Part shown: piece by piece, positions 11,421 to 23,059 of the stretch
Position numbering within the stretch: position 1 is the first letter of the stretch
Layout of the letters: each line of letters starts with the position of its first letter
Source: Malania oleifera
Taxonomy: Eukaryota > Streptophyta > Magnoliopsida > Santalales > Ximeniaceae
DNA length: 64,000 nt
Direction: 5' to 3'
NCBI RefSeq assembly: GCF_029873635.1
Contig: NC_080423.1
Location: 107,183,988 to 107,247,987 of the forward strand
Notes under the pieces: generated by a model
What the model was told of the DNA's origin: nothing
The model's input: the letters and a program-made list of their open reading frames with translations, nothing else
Databases searched by the model: none
Program-made: the position numbers and the translations under genes

Positions 11421-13483
11421 TGTAGAGACTCGAACCAGGAAAATGAGGAAATTAAATAAGAAAGGAAATAGGAGTTTTAACAGGTTTCGTCAACGAGGTC
11501 CATGTTCTCATCGACAAAGTCCCTAAGCAGTTCATCGCCTAAATTTAGAGCATCGTCGACGAAGAAATCCAAAGCGTATGAAAAATATCAAGCTTAAGGT
11601 TCATCTACGAGGTCCTTATTTCGTCGACAAACGACCTTTAGTAGCTCGTCGACAAAGGCGCTATTCGTCGACGAATTTGACTGGGTCAAGGGCTCTATAA
11701 ATAGAAAATTTGCTTGCTTCTTCATTAAGAAACATAATTTTTCTCTCTCTCTCTCTAACTCATGCCCACGCTCTCTCTCTCTACGATTTCTCATCACTCG
11801 TTGACAAAATTGACACGAAAATTACTACGAGGATCTAGGAGAGATTCTTTACAAGTCTAGCAGAGCAGATCTTTGATTTGAGCATTTCGGGCGTTACTCA
11901 AACATCAGGGTAAGTAGGTTTTTAAGGCTTTATGGTTGTTGTGGGCTATAGGAAGGCTTAGGAAATGATTAATGGTTGCTGATCTATAGTTTGGGGTGAT
12001 TTATTTGGGAAAATTGTGGTTTCAAGATTTTGAACTGCAAACACCGTAGGGCCTGTAGTTTGGGGTTTCCAGTGGGCTTTCTTGTAAGCCAGGTAAGGGG
12101 ATTTGTCTTACATCAGTTATTTTTTAAATCTGAACCAGTTGAACTATATTTTATGATTTCGAGAAAATTAGGGTTTTGGGGTATGGTCTCCATTTTTCTT
12201 TAAACTTATATATTCTTATTATATTAAAAGTTTGAGATACCCTATTTTATGTAAATTGTAGTTTTACAAATCGTTTATTATGTTATAGCGTATTTAATTA
12301 AATGGGTGTGACATGAGATGGTTAATGTAAATGAACTGAGCTTATGGAATATTTGGTATGAAATATGGGAACTGGAGTTCCAGATTGTTTTCAGAGAATT
12401 GTGGAAAACGAGATACCGGTTTAAGACCGAGGGTTGTGTATGCCTGTTAATGCTGATGAATGAATAAGTTTGTGAAAAATACTGAAATTGCTTAAATGCT
12501 TTATGGAATGAAAATAGGTTACTGTGCTTTCATTATAAATTGTATATATGATGTATGAACCAGCTGAGAAACTGGTTACTATGGAAGCACGGTACCGTTG
12601 CTAGTGGGTGATACAGTGCAACCACGCCTTATTGGCAAGGGTGGGTATCTGAAAAGTCGATTGGTCACTTGTTCTGGTGTTTGATTCAGGATGGGATATG
12701 ACCAAGGTGGACTTGTAACATTGAAGTGATTAGACTGGTGGGCCACCAGAGATAGATCAGGTCTACAGACCACACAACCCGTACCATGGTGGAAGTAAAT
12801 GGTGTTTATGTGGTGTTCCTAGGCATAGATGAGTTTGATATGCATATGCATGATTTAAAAGTAAAATGAGCGGAGTTATAGTTTTTAATACTGAGCCGAG
12901 GGATTTTACAGTGTATGGTCATGTATCTTACCCTAATCTCTAGAACTCTCGCTTATAATGAGCTACACTATCTTTTGCAGGAATTATATCTATATCTTTT
13001 ATATTACAGGGTTGGGATTGATTTAACTGCGTAATTCATTTTAGTTAAACTTACTATTGTTTTTCAGTTGGAATAAACTCATGTAATATGATCCACCTTA
13101 ATGAGAAGTGTCTCACTCCAATATACAAATCTTGTTTCAGGTCCTGTAGGAAACCGGACCTAGCGTTCTAGTGGGTTTTAGAGCGTAGTGTTTTGGGAGT
13201 CCTTTTTGTAAGTACTCGTGTAAGTACTGGACTATGGTCAGGTTATCTTTTTGGGATTGTAATAGAAACAATGGAAGTATTTATGTAATAGTAATGACTT
13301 AGAACTCTGATATGGTATTTTGGAGATTGAAACTTTTTTGCTGCTTTATTGTATGTTGTTTATGGATAGGGTAACCGTGAACTCTTTGGGGTCGGACCCT
13401 CTTATGAAATGTATCCGAGAGTATTTTATTTTATGTTATGTCCTCTAGCACTCCGAGCTCACATGGCGGGTCGGGGCGTTACA
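11421..13483 (+). mobile_element. Solo LTR, family 4, complete
   Basis: The LTR runs TGTAGAGACTCGAACC...GGGGCGTTACA (2063 bp) with a perfect target duplication ATATA (11416-11420 and 13484-13488). Copy B has the empty site. In order: CGTCGACGAA-like palindromes (11480-11680), TATA-like CTATAAATAG (11694-11703), a CT-rich leader (11740-11785), a GGTAAGTAGG donor-like motif (11909), the palindromic CACGGTACCGTTGCTA (12588-12603), the GAGAAGTGTCTCACTCC block (13103-13119) and a CTTGTTTCAG acceptor-like motif (13131-13140). Confidence 0.88.
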
Positions 13484-14158
13484 ATATATATTTGTTTTCT
13501 TGCTTTTTTTTTAGGTACGTATTAATGATAGCAAACTATGTATATTGGACTTGTGTTATATAATGAGAAATTATTTATATTTCATTTCAAACCTCCTTCC
13601 ACTCATGCAAATTAGAACCGTAGGATATTCCCATCACTAGAATTTGAGATTTTCAATTTTACATTAGGGATTTCGTATTCAAATTGTGAGAGTAATTGAT
13701 TAAAAGGTATAAAATGGAATACATGTGACATATGTTGTTTAGTCCAAATGAAGTAAACCTACAACAAATCAAAAGAAAATATATTTAGATAACTGAATTT
13801 AGTAACCAATTGTGATTTCAATTTCAAATTTTCAAATACTTCCAAACATATTTAGAGAGTATTTAAATAATTTGGTGTCTAATATCTACTTATTTGTTTT
13901 TTTTTTTTTTAATTTCAATATTTTAAATTATATATAATACAAGTAATTGCATAAACTCCGCCTGTGATGCATTTAATGTCCAATTTTTTTCACTTACAGC
14001 CGGTCCCAAGCCCAGGTAAAGGAGGAGGTTTACGCTAGGTAGCTGATAGCCAGCATAAAATTTATCAGATCACTATGATATGAATCCTTACCAAAATTTT
14101 GTTGGGGCGTCCCCTACGAGCGGCACATTACACTTGAACCACTCGGGTGTAGCAAAAA

Positions 14159-14475
14159 GTGAGCGTGGGTGGGCTAGGTCGTCGCCCGGGCACGGTGTCA
14201 AATATACGAGGGTTCCTGCAACATCCTGTATGTGGGCAGGTAAAAACGTTAGTTCTGAAAACTATGATTAAATTAGCAACTTGGAATATAAGGACACTTA
14301 CGAGTAAAAACATCAAAATTGTGGATACAATGATCAAAAGAATAATTAATATAATTTGCCTTCAAGAAACTAAGTGGGTAGGAGAGAAAGTTAGAGAAAT
14401 TGATAAATCAGGATTTAAACTTTGGTACACTAGAAAAGAAAAACATAAGAATGGAGTAGACATTATTAAAAGATA
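14159..14475 (+). pseudogene. LINE endonuclease N-terminal fragment
   Basis: The reading includes KLATWNIRTLTSKNIKIVD and then CLQETKWVGEKVREID and GFKLWYTRKEKHKNGV. The WNIRT and QETKW motifs are those of APE-type endonuclease domains of RTE/BovB-like LINEs, which nick target DNA for target-primed reverse transcription. The reading ends at a stop just as LTR sequence begins (14476), so only about 100 residues of a protein normally near 1000 survive. Start choice is uncertain; upstream frames are not clearly coding. Confidence 0.8.
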
Positions 14476-17400
14476 GCGTTAGGTGTTCGTCGACGAACCC
14501 TCTTCCTGGACTCGTCGACGAGGTGACATGGTGTGACAAACCGAATAATAATAGGATTTAAATAATAAAGAGGAAGGGAAATGGAGACTGTAACAAAAGG
14601 AGGAAGTCAAGCGTTCGTCGACAACATTGCACTTTGGAAGGAATAACCGAGGGAAATCATCAGGGCTTCATCGACGAATACAGGGGATTCGTTGATGAAT
14701 ACAGGGGATTCATCGACGAAGGTATAAGAGGATTTGTCAACGAAGACAAGATTCGTCAACGAGGAAATATCGAGAGAGATTTTGAGCCAACTGAATTTCG
14801 TTGACGAAATTATTAAAGGATTTGTTGACGAACGACGTGGCTCGTCGACGAATCCCCTATTCCATAAATATCAAAATCTGGATTTTTAACTTCCCTATTA
14901 AGCAACCTCTCTCCTTTCTCTTTTCCCTTCGGTTCTCTCTCTCTCTCTCTCTCATCAATTTTGGGCCGGATTTACACTGGTTCAACAATCTAAATCCACC
15001 ACAACACTCCTAGGGAAGTTCTCTTTAAATCTACCGGAGCAGATCGTTGATGAAAGCAAGTTGGAAACCATCCCTGAGTTGAGGTAAGACTTTTTAAGCC
15101 AAATTTGGTCTTGTGGTAGTTATAGGAAATGATGTACACATGAAAATACTGAAGTTTAGTACTGAGAGTTTTCATTTTCAGGGTATTGATCAAGAAATTC
15201 TACAGGTGTTAGACCAAGATATTTTAGGGGGCTTTCTCAGTAACCAGGTAAAGGAATAAACTAAAGCAGTCATTTTCATGCAAATTATTATTATTTATGA
15301 GAAAAGTTATTTTCTAGAAAGCATGTATTATATCTATAGATTACGAAGGAAATGTACGTTTAAGAAAAAATACTGCTAATATGTTGAAATGTATATATAT
15401 GTATGAGATGCCAGAAAGTATGATTTTAAAATGCAATGTATAGTTTTATACAGCAAATGTGTGGCATGAATATTATTTTACGAGGAGAAATATTATGATA
15501 TGATAATGATATGAATGCAGTATGATTTGAGAAGTTATGGAAGTATACAGTACATTATGATTAAGATAAATTGATTATTTTCATAATGACGTATTTATGA
15601 ATGATTTCGGCGCGAGACCGTATTTATGTATGATTTTGGTGTGAGGTCGTAATTATGAAACGATCGGCACGAGGCCATATTTATGAAATGTTCGGCACGA
15701 GGCTGTAATTATGAAATTATGAAAGATGCTATATTATCATATACTATATACTACATAAGATATCTAAGTTCAGATTAATGCTAACCATCCCATGAGGGGG
15801 TGAGAGATGGATAGTTGATGTGGCTTTCAGTAGAGTGTGGACGTCCACCTGACAGTTTGGACCAGGGTGTGGCGGGCCCATCGTACTTACAGACATTTTT
15901 TACTCGGCAGTGGTCGGCCAGCCATTGTCGGGTCCCGCCTCCGAGCTGCACAACCCGTCATGGTGGGTAATACATGACATCAGCTAACTATTCATCCTGG
16001 GTATATTTTCAGTATTATCAGTTATAATAGATGTTTTATGTACGATATGATTTATTAGCAAATATGAATATATATGATTATTTAGTACGATATGATGAAT
16101 GTTTACTGATATATGAAATGTACTGTATATGTATAATTGCATTAAATGTTCATGTTGCCACATAGTTGTATTTAGTTTATTTTCCCTTACTGATAAGTGT
16201 CTCACCCCCGAATATTAAATGATTTTCAGGAAACCCAGAGGGACCGGCAAGTCAAGGCCGCAGTTGAGTGGGTTTAGCTTCCCTACGAGAAGGGTAGGCA
16301 ATGTACTATGATCAGAATTGTTTTGGTTATGGGATCCTAGATGTATTTTGAAATATTTTGAAAGAATATAAATAAATACAGTATTTTGGGAATGTAGATA
16401 ACTCTAATATTATATTTTATGGTTGGATGATTGAGATTTTATACTTGTTGCTACTTAGGTTTCCGCTGTGATTGACAAGTGTCCCCGTTACCCACGGTTT
16501 CGAGTTGATATCATCATTATTTATGTTTATTATGTGGTAAGTTAAGGGGTCGTTACACACGGTTCATCGACGAGGCCATGTAGCTAGCTATCTATATAAG
16601 CGCAAAAAAATCAAATTTTGATGGAAATTTGCTCTCTCTCTCTCTCTCTCTCTCTATAAACAGTTTCTCTCACTTCTCTCTAACTTTCCGGCTTTGTTTC
16701 TCCCTGGTTCGATGATCAAAAGCTACCACGATGATCCTAAGGAGATTCTCTACAACCTAGCCATAGCAAAATTTCGATTTAAGAAATTTAGAAACCATCC
16801 AAAATCAAGGTAAGTAGATTATTTAAGTATTTTTAGTATTTGCAGACTTATCTAAGTCCAAATTTTGTATTATATGAGAATATACTAGAATTTTGTAGAG
16901 TAAAAACTAGGGTGTTATATTTTTAGGGTTAGGGTATTTTTGGGACCATGCAGGCGTGGGTTGAGGACCCCAGCATATATTTTTCCAGAAGCCCAAATAT
17001 ATTAACGTTTAAGAAATTGTGAATAGGCAGGTTTAGGAAATATGAGTGAGATAATTTTCTGGGAAAATTCAGTGATTTACTAAGGAATTTGTATAAATGT
17101 ATTATTGCAGGATTTTGAGATTGGTATGTCGAGGTCGTGAGGGTAGAGTTGGAGGCGAGCCTCCCAGTCAGTTAGCTAAGGGAAATATGCTATGCTAGAA
17201 ATGTTAGAATATTTATTAATAAATTATATGATTTCCAGATTATTATACAGTTCAAAAATTATTTGTATATCATAAAATATAGCATCAATATATGAGATAT
17301 TTATTTATCTAGTTGTGTGGAATGAGATAGTATTATATCAGTATATGAAATATACAGTTTCCAAATTATTATATTTTATAGTATCTAAACAAAAATATGT

Positions 17401-18768
17401 TTATGAGACCTTATCAGATCAATACAGAAACAATATAGTTTTTAGATTGGTATGATTTATATTATTATGCAGAGATATGTTTAATCAGATTTTTACAAGA
17501 GTATGAATTACAATGTTTATACAGATAGATATTTTACAGCATATGTAGATTACCATGATTTTCCAAAATATTAAAGCCATAACACTAGGTTATTGCAGTT
17601 TATACAACTCAGATAATACAGTATTTTCAGATAAGTTTCCGGTGTTATGGTTATTTTCTATAACACTATGGTATTACAGTTTATACAATATAGATATTAC
17701 AGTATAATCAGGATTAGCTTCCGATGTTATAGTTATTTTGGAATCATAATGAAACAGCAAGATAATTATGTATATCAGTACTATATAGTATCAGACCCTG
17801 ATAAATCAGATCAGTAAATATTATGTTATTAGAGCATGGTACCATTGCTATTACAAGATCAGAGTGCAACCACACATCTTAGATAGTGTGTGGAAGGTTT
17901 CCGTCAACCATGCCTGGAGGAATTGCAGGCTCCCTAAAAGATTGGGTTGAGGTGGTCGATTTGACGAGGTAGATACTAGTACCGTGCCTAGGAGACGTTG
18001 CAATTTGGCCGAGCTGAGGATTGGTAGAGTTACATTGACTTACCTGGTAGGCCAACCAGGATTAAGTCCCGCCTAAGGGCCGCACAACCTTGTCATGAAG
18101 GATTAAATCATGATGTACAGTTTTCCAGGGTAAGCATCTTAGTTATGCATATGTATACAGATTTACAGAATATCAGCAGATATAGTATGATATTAGAAGT
18201 ATGAAAAAGTGGAAACTCATATATTACAGTTATACCTTAAACTATGATAGATGCAAGTTATATTGTATATTGTTTTACCAACTTTTATAGTTTTAGATAT
18301 TGTTAATACAGTATTTATGAAACTTATTCGCCACACACTAATAATAGCATATTTCCTCTTACTAAGTGTTGTCTCGTCCTAGTGATTTAATATTTTTTTC
18401 AAGTGATCTAGTTAAGCGAGCGGATCAGACTCGCAAATAGAGAAGGCGAGTACACTACCCTATTTGTTGAGTAAGTGTATACAGGAGAAAGTATTTTTGA
18501 GTAGGTGATATTGGGGGGATGTGTATATATGTGTGTATTGTTGGGATTAGTTATTAAAATTCTGGTATAGTTTATATGAATGGATGGTTTTATGTTTTTC
18601 CGCTGCATAGGTGTGTAATATAATCAGGTTTCCTCAATGCTCACTTAGGGCCTGAGATGTTATAGCAGACTATACAGGAGTGACATAATGTTTTGTTTTG
18701 CAGTTTATTTTATATATGGAATATATATATATATATATATATATATGGAAAATAGGCAAGTCGTTACA
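14476..18768 (+). mobile_element. LTR, family 3, 5'-truncated, with a nested LTR
   Basis: Starts abruptly in U3 palindrome sequence (GTTCGTCGACGAA near 14483) rather than at TG, and ends GGCAAGTCGTTACA at 18768. It is interrupted at 14532-16557. A TATA-like CTATATAAGCGC (16591-16602) and a CT microsatellite (16631-16655) follow. A minisatellite-like doublet around CATAACACTAGGTTATTGCAG (17580-17710), GGTACCATTGCT (17839-17850) and a (TA)n run near 18719-18746 follow. No target duplication is seen; the truncation coincides with the missing middle of the LINE. Confidence 0.75.
14532..16557 (+). mobile_element. Solo LTR, family 2, nested, sense orientation
   Basis: The LTR runs TGTGACAAACCG...GGGGTCGTTACA (2026 bp) with target duplications CATGG (14527-14531) and CACGG (16558-16562), one mismatch. 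In order: CGTCGACGA palindromes (14611-14850), TATA-like CCATAAATATC (14862-14872), a CT microsatellite (14935-14953), a donor-like GAGGTAAG (15081-15088), a 66-nt exon-like segment (15182-15247) between TTTTCAG and GTAAAGG, a CGGCACGAGGC minisatellite (15607-15712), the conserved block at 15890-15975, and an acceptor-like GATTTTCAG (16221-16229). Confidence 0.88.
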
Positions 18769-19222
18769 TGTAGATTTCGATACCTTGAATCTATTATGCA
18801 AGCTAAAGGAGAAATCGAAGATGATGTAATGTATAGAGTTAAAGTAGGTTGGGTAAAATGGAGAAGTGCTTCAAGTGTGCTCTATAATTGTAGAATACCC
18901 TTAAAATTGAAAGGGAAATTTCATAGGATAGCTATAAGACCAGTTATGTTATATGGATGTGAATGTTGGGCAATGAAAAAACATAATATCTAAAAAATAA
19001 AATTTGCCGAGATGAGAATGCTTAGATGGATGAGTGGTATAACATTGAAATATAAATTAAGGAATGAACATATTTGTGGTAAGTTAGGTGTAGCACCTGT
19101 AGAAGATAAGATAAGGGAGAGACGACTCAGATGGTACGGACACTTGCAACATAGGCCATATAGTGCACCTATGAGGAAGAGTGACTTAGTTACTGTGGGG
19201 AGTAGTAGAAGGGGTAGGGGTA
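18769..19222 (+). pseudogene. LINE reverse transcriptase C-terminal region
   Basis: The reading begins RFRYLESIMQAKGEIEDDV, then GWVKWRSASSVLYNCRIPL and LKGKFHRIAIRPVMLYGCE, and after a frame break MRMLRWMSGITLKYKLRNE, KLGVAPVEDKIRERRLRWY and GHLQHR. These are the conserved C-terminal motifs of plant RTE-type LINE proteins (FRYLGS, KWRSASG, MLYGxECW, MRMLRWM, RLRWFGH). A stop near 18991 breaks the frame. The ORF is cut after GGTAGGGGTA by the LTR at 19223 and resumes at 21460. Confidence 0.85.
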
Positions 19223-19927
19223 TGAGTGACCCAAAAATTATAATAATAAAATAAAATGGAAACTGAATTTTTGGCTAAGGCAGGAAGAAACCGGCGACAA
19301 TTTTCTGAAGGAGCCAGAAAATCGGAGACGGTTTTGGGAAGTTATCATGACCGGGTAAAGGTAAAACGGTAAATCTTGGAGCCGGTTAATAGAAAATCGG
19401 CGATGATTTTTTGAGAAATACAAAAAATCGGCGATGATTTTCTAGCCAATGTTGAATGTTATAAAGAACCGAGAGCTTTTTTTTTTTTTTTAACAAATCA
19501 CTCTCTCTCTCTTCGGAACCCACAACCCCTCTCCCTTCTCTCTATAATTTCTACTCCAATAAGCCTCATTTCGGTGATCAGGAGCCACTACGGGATTCTT
19601 GGGAAGATTCTCTACAACGTATGCGGAGTAGAATTTCAATTTGGGGTTTTAGGAACACCATCCCAAAACTGAGATAAAGGTGTTATTTGGGTATTTTTTG
19701 ATTGATCAATTATTTATTTAAGGTATAAGCTTAGATGTGAATGTATTTGTGAGGTTAAATTGAGAAATTGAGATTTTGTATAATTCAGGGTTGGTGTATA
19801 CACGACAGGAAGGCTAGGTTTTTAGTAGGTGTTTTTTTTCAGGGACCCAGGTAAATTATAAATAGTTTATAATTTTGGAAATGTGAGTATGAAATTATTA
19901 TGGGAAATTCAGTTAATTGACAGGGAA

Positions 19928-19961
<34 letters not shown>

Positions 19962-21454
19962 ATGTGTGTGTGTGTGTGTGTAATTTCAGGATTATGGAAT
20001 TATAAATGTCGTGGGCATGAGTTATAATCAGTAGGCGAGTTCAGTTAGCTAGGTAAGGGAAATATGCTATGTTAGGAGTTTTAGAAATTTTATCAATAAT
20101 ATATATGTGTTTTGGGGTATATTCTGTGGAGTATAAATTATCTTTATTATTAGAAAATATAGATTTCAGTATAAGGCTTTTATTTAGTTGTGTGGCATGA
20201 GTTAATATTAGAATAGTTTAGAATTTATGCAATTTTTCAGAATATGATGATTTACAGTACTTTTGCACATAAATATGTTTTCCAGATTTTACAGAATTAT
20301 GAATTACAGTGTATATACAAACAGATATTTTACAGTGTTTACAGAATACCATGATTTTCAAAATTTCAAAACCATAACACTCGAATATTTCAGTTTATTC
20401 AGTCAGATATTGCAGTATTTTCATATTAGATTTACAGTGTTATGGTTATTTTGGAATCATGATGAAACAGTAAGGTAATTATATATTAGTATTATATAGT
20501 ATCAGACCCTGATGAATTATTTAAGTCATATTAATTATTTCAGTTAGATTCAGTTAGCAGAGCACGGTATCGTACCTATTTCAAATCAAAGGGCAACCAC
20601 ATATCTCAGATAGTGTGTGGATTTCCATCAACCGTGTCTTGGAGGGATTGCAAGCTCCCTAGTGTTATGGGTAGAGGTGGCCGATTTGACGAGAGAGATG
20701 TCAGTACCTAGCCTTTGGAGGGATTGCAGTAAGGTTGGACTGAGAATAGATAGAGTATTAGTTGACCTATCCCAGTTGGCCAATTACAGTTAAGTCCCGC
20801 CTATGGGCCGCACAACCTTATCATGAGGGGTTAAATCATGACAGACAGATTCCCAAGGTAGTTTTCATAGTTATTTATATATATATACAGATTTATAGAA
20901 TAACAATAGATATATTATAATACTAGTAGTATGATTAAATAGAAAACTCAGATATTATAGATATATTCTAAGCCACGTAAGTGTGAGTTACACAGTATTA
21001 TATTTTACATGATATCTCAGTTCAATTATTTATCAGTAAATTATTTGTGTAAATTCAGTTGCCACACACTAATAATAACATATTTCTTATTACTGAGAGT
21101 TGTCCATCCTAGTGATTTAACATTTTTCAAGTGATCCAGCTAGACAAGCAGATCAAACTCGTAAGTAGAGAGGTCGTCTACACTACCCTGTCTATAAGGT
21201 AAGTGTTATCAAAGGGGGGTTGTATTTTTTAGTAGCATTCAGGAGTTTTTAGGTAGAAGATACTGGAATGATGTGTAATTATGTAGGTATATTTTGGGGA
21301 GATACTGAATTATGGTATTATGTACATGGTTGTACAATTTTACATTTTCCGCTGCATAGGTGTTGTTCAGTAGTCTTTACAGGGGTATCATAGTAAGGTA
21401 ATTTACAGTCTATAGTTTATTTAAAAAAAAAATATGAATTTTTAGGTCATTACA
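19223..21454 (+). mobile_element. Solo LTR, family 3
   Basis: The LTR runs TGAGTGACCC...AGGTCATTACA (2232 bp) with a perfect target duplication GGGTA (19218-19222 and 21455-21459). Excising it joins the LINE reading RRGRG to RPKITW, which fixes the limits. The U3 repeats differ from other copies: AAAATCGGCGATGATTTT-like and AACCGGCGACAATTTT-like palindromes (19288-19440) replace CGTCGACGA. TATA/GT microsatellites lie at 19928-19981. An exon-like segment of 63 nt (19990-20052) lies between TTTCAG and GTAAGG. Confidence 0.88.
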
Positions 21455-21615
21455 GGGTAGACCTAAAATAACTTGGGAAGAAATAGTGAGTAAGAATTTA
21501 ATATCTTTGAATTTATGAAAAGAAATGGTCAATGATTGCATAAATTGGCGAAAAATGATTCATATAGCCGACCCCACCTAGTGGACTAAGACCTGGTTTT
21601 GTTGTTGTTGTTGTT
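21455..21615 (+). pseudogene. LINE 3' end with (GTT)n tail
   Basis: Continues the LINE reading after LTR excision with RPKITWEEIVSKNLISLNL, then in-frame stops and INWRKMIHIADPT, matching the C-terminal GRPKxTWEE...W...I..ADP motif of plant RTE elements. It ends in a run of GTT repeats immediately before the 17-bp target duplication. Confidence 0.8.
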
Positions 21616-21888
21616 ACAAATAATTGCACAAATGAATGTTTTTTTTAATATTTTAGCGTAATAAATTTATTTAATGATAAAAAGTAAAATTTAATACAAT
21701 ATATTGTTTAACAAAAAGATATAACATATCATTTTTTAATTTTGACGATAGTTCGAATAATATGCACTTGCATCTTACCAAGCATTTTTCTTTTTATATA
21801 GTCTTCTTTGTCCTTTGATGGGTTGGACTTATTGGAGTAGGATGTGACACCTTCAATTCTACGCATAGCATAGTCTTGAACTTATAAT

Positions 21889-22179
21889 TAGGGGTGAGCA
21901 TTTAGTCAATTCGATTGATTATATAATTTTTTTTTATATATAATATATAAAATATTTTAATATAAAATACATATAATTATTTATTATTAATTTATACTAT
22001 TCGTATAATTCGGTTAACCGAATTAACTAAATTCAAAAACCGAACCAAAAATCGAAAACCTAAATTCAATGAAAATGAAAATCGAATCGAATTGAATAAA
22101 TTTTTAGTCGAATTGAACCGATCAAATTTACTCAGTTAATTTAATTAATTCAATTTTAACCGAATTTTGCTCAACCCGA
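21889..22179. mobile_element. hAT MITE, copy B ortholog of 3273-3785
   Basis: Starts TAGGGGTGAGCATTTAGTC, ends TTTTGCTCAACCCGA, with a perfect CTTATAAT duplication (21881-21888 and 22180-22187), the same as in copy A. It is about 220 bp shorter than the copy A element because of an internal deletion. Confidence 0.8.
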
Positions 22180-22639
22180 CTTATAATTTGTTAACCATTT
22201 AAACATTAATATTATCAATATTGACTTACCAATGCTTCTAAAACAATGGGTACGTGGTTGTATTGAATACTAATATTCTTTAAATATTTGTTGAATACAC
22301 GTTACATGTTTGAAAAATACGACAAATATTTCAAAAACATAATTAGATATGTTTACAATGTATCATACACGTGCATATGAACAATCGCTCCAAATGTGTG
22401 AACGTTATAAATACCAAAATATTAGCTAGTCATGTCTTTTACGAGAAAAAAAAAATCAAAAAGACATGATAAAAAATAAAATATAGCATTCTCAAAAACA
22501 TTGAACTTTTATTTATGTATAGTTTTATGTTCAAATCTAGTCATTTTAATTTTGTTATTGATACACCCAAAATTGACAGGGATGCCCATAGGGGCGGATA
22601 GCTGTAAGGCCAACATTGGACAACATTTGATGTCTCGCA

Positions 22640-23051
22640 TAGGAGTGGCAAAACGGGTCAAAATTTGACGAGTGACCTGTAATCCGCCTGTTTAAACCAA
22701 GTTTGAGTTTAATACAAGCTGACCCATTTATAAACAAGTCAACTCGGACTTGACCCATTCACTAAACGAGTTAGGTGGGTTCGAGTAAGGTCACCTGACA
22801 GGTGACCCATTTAAAAATAAAATGAATGAGTGTTTTTTTTTTAATATGTCATTTTATATGAAATGTTTAAATTTTTTTAAAATAAATAAATTATGTTTTA
22901 TGAACGGGTGACCCTTTTATTAAACCTGCGGGTTTGGTTTACATAATAGTCACCGGTTAATAAACGAGTCAACCCAAACCGGTACTCGTTTAACCCTAAC
23001 CCGTTTATGACCCTCCTAAACCCGGTCTATTAACCTGTTTTGCCACCCCTA
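22640..23051. mobile_element. hAT MITE, copy B ortholog of 4247-4646
   Basis: The ends are TAGGAGTGGCAAAACGGG and CCTGTTTTGCCACCCCTA, with target duplications GTCTCGCA (22632-22639) and GTTTCACA (23052-23059). It shares position and flanks with the copy A element, so it was inherited through the duplication. Confidence 0.85.
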
Positions 23052-23059
23052 GTTTCACA

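Larger units (their letters stand above)
2924..13857. repeat. Tandem segmental duplication, copy A (inflated by insertions)
   Basis: The unit starts at AGTATTTAAATAATTTGG (2924) and the same start recurs at 13858. With later insertions removed (4677-6886, 7081-11183, 11421-13483) the unit is about 2.5 kb. It can be followed in order against copy B: the ACACGTGCAT-type AT-rich stretch, hAT 3273-3785, hAT 4247-4646, a CATAACCCCC-rich stretch (6892-7080), the CTCTCACTCTTCATTTACTG stretch (11184-11420) and 13489-13857. Similarity by eye is high, with scattered substitutions and indels. Confidence 0.85.
13956..21615 (+). mobile_element. RTE-type LINE, internally deleted and broken by LTR insertions
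   Basis: Flanked by 17-bp direct repeats with two mismatches, ACAAGTAATTGCATAAA (13939-13955) and ACAAATAATTGCACAAA (21616-21632). The 5' part (13956-14475) has a leader and the start of the endonuclease. The C-terminal part lies at 18769-19222 and 21455-21615. The 3' end is a (GTT)n tail (about 21598-21614), typical of plant RTE LINEs. Roughly the middle two thirds of the ORF is gone: the coding gap coincides with the LTR 14476-18768. Removing the LTR 19223-21454 restores a continuous LINE reading. Confidence 0.85.

Noticed and set aside
14801..15013. ORFs spanning LTR leaders (also 6378-6656, 50805-51146, 51888-52260, 56003-56210)
   Set aside because: They lie across the palindrome array, TATA and CT tract of the LTRs; similar peptides appear on both strands because the DNA is palindromic.
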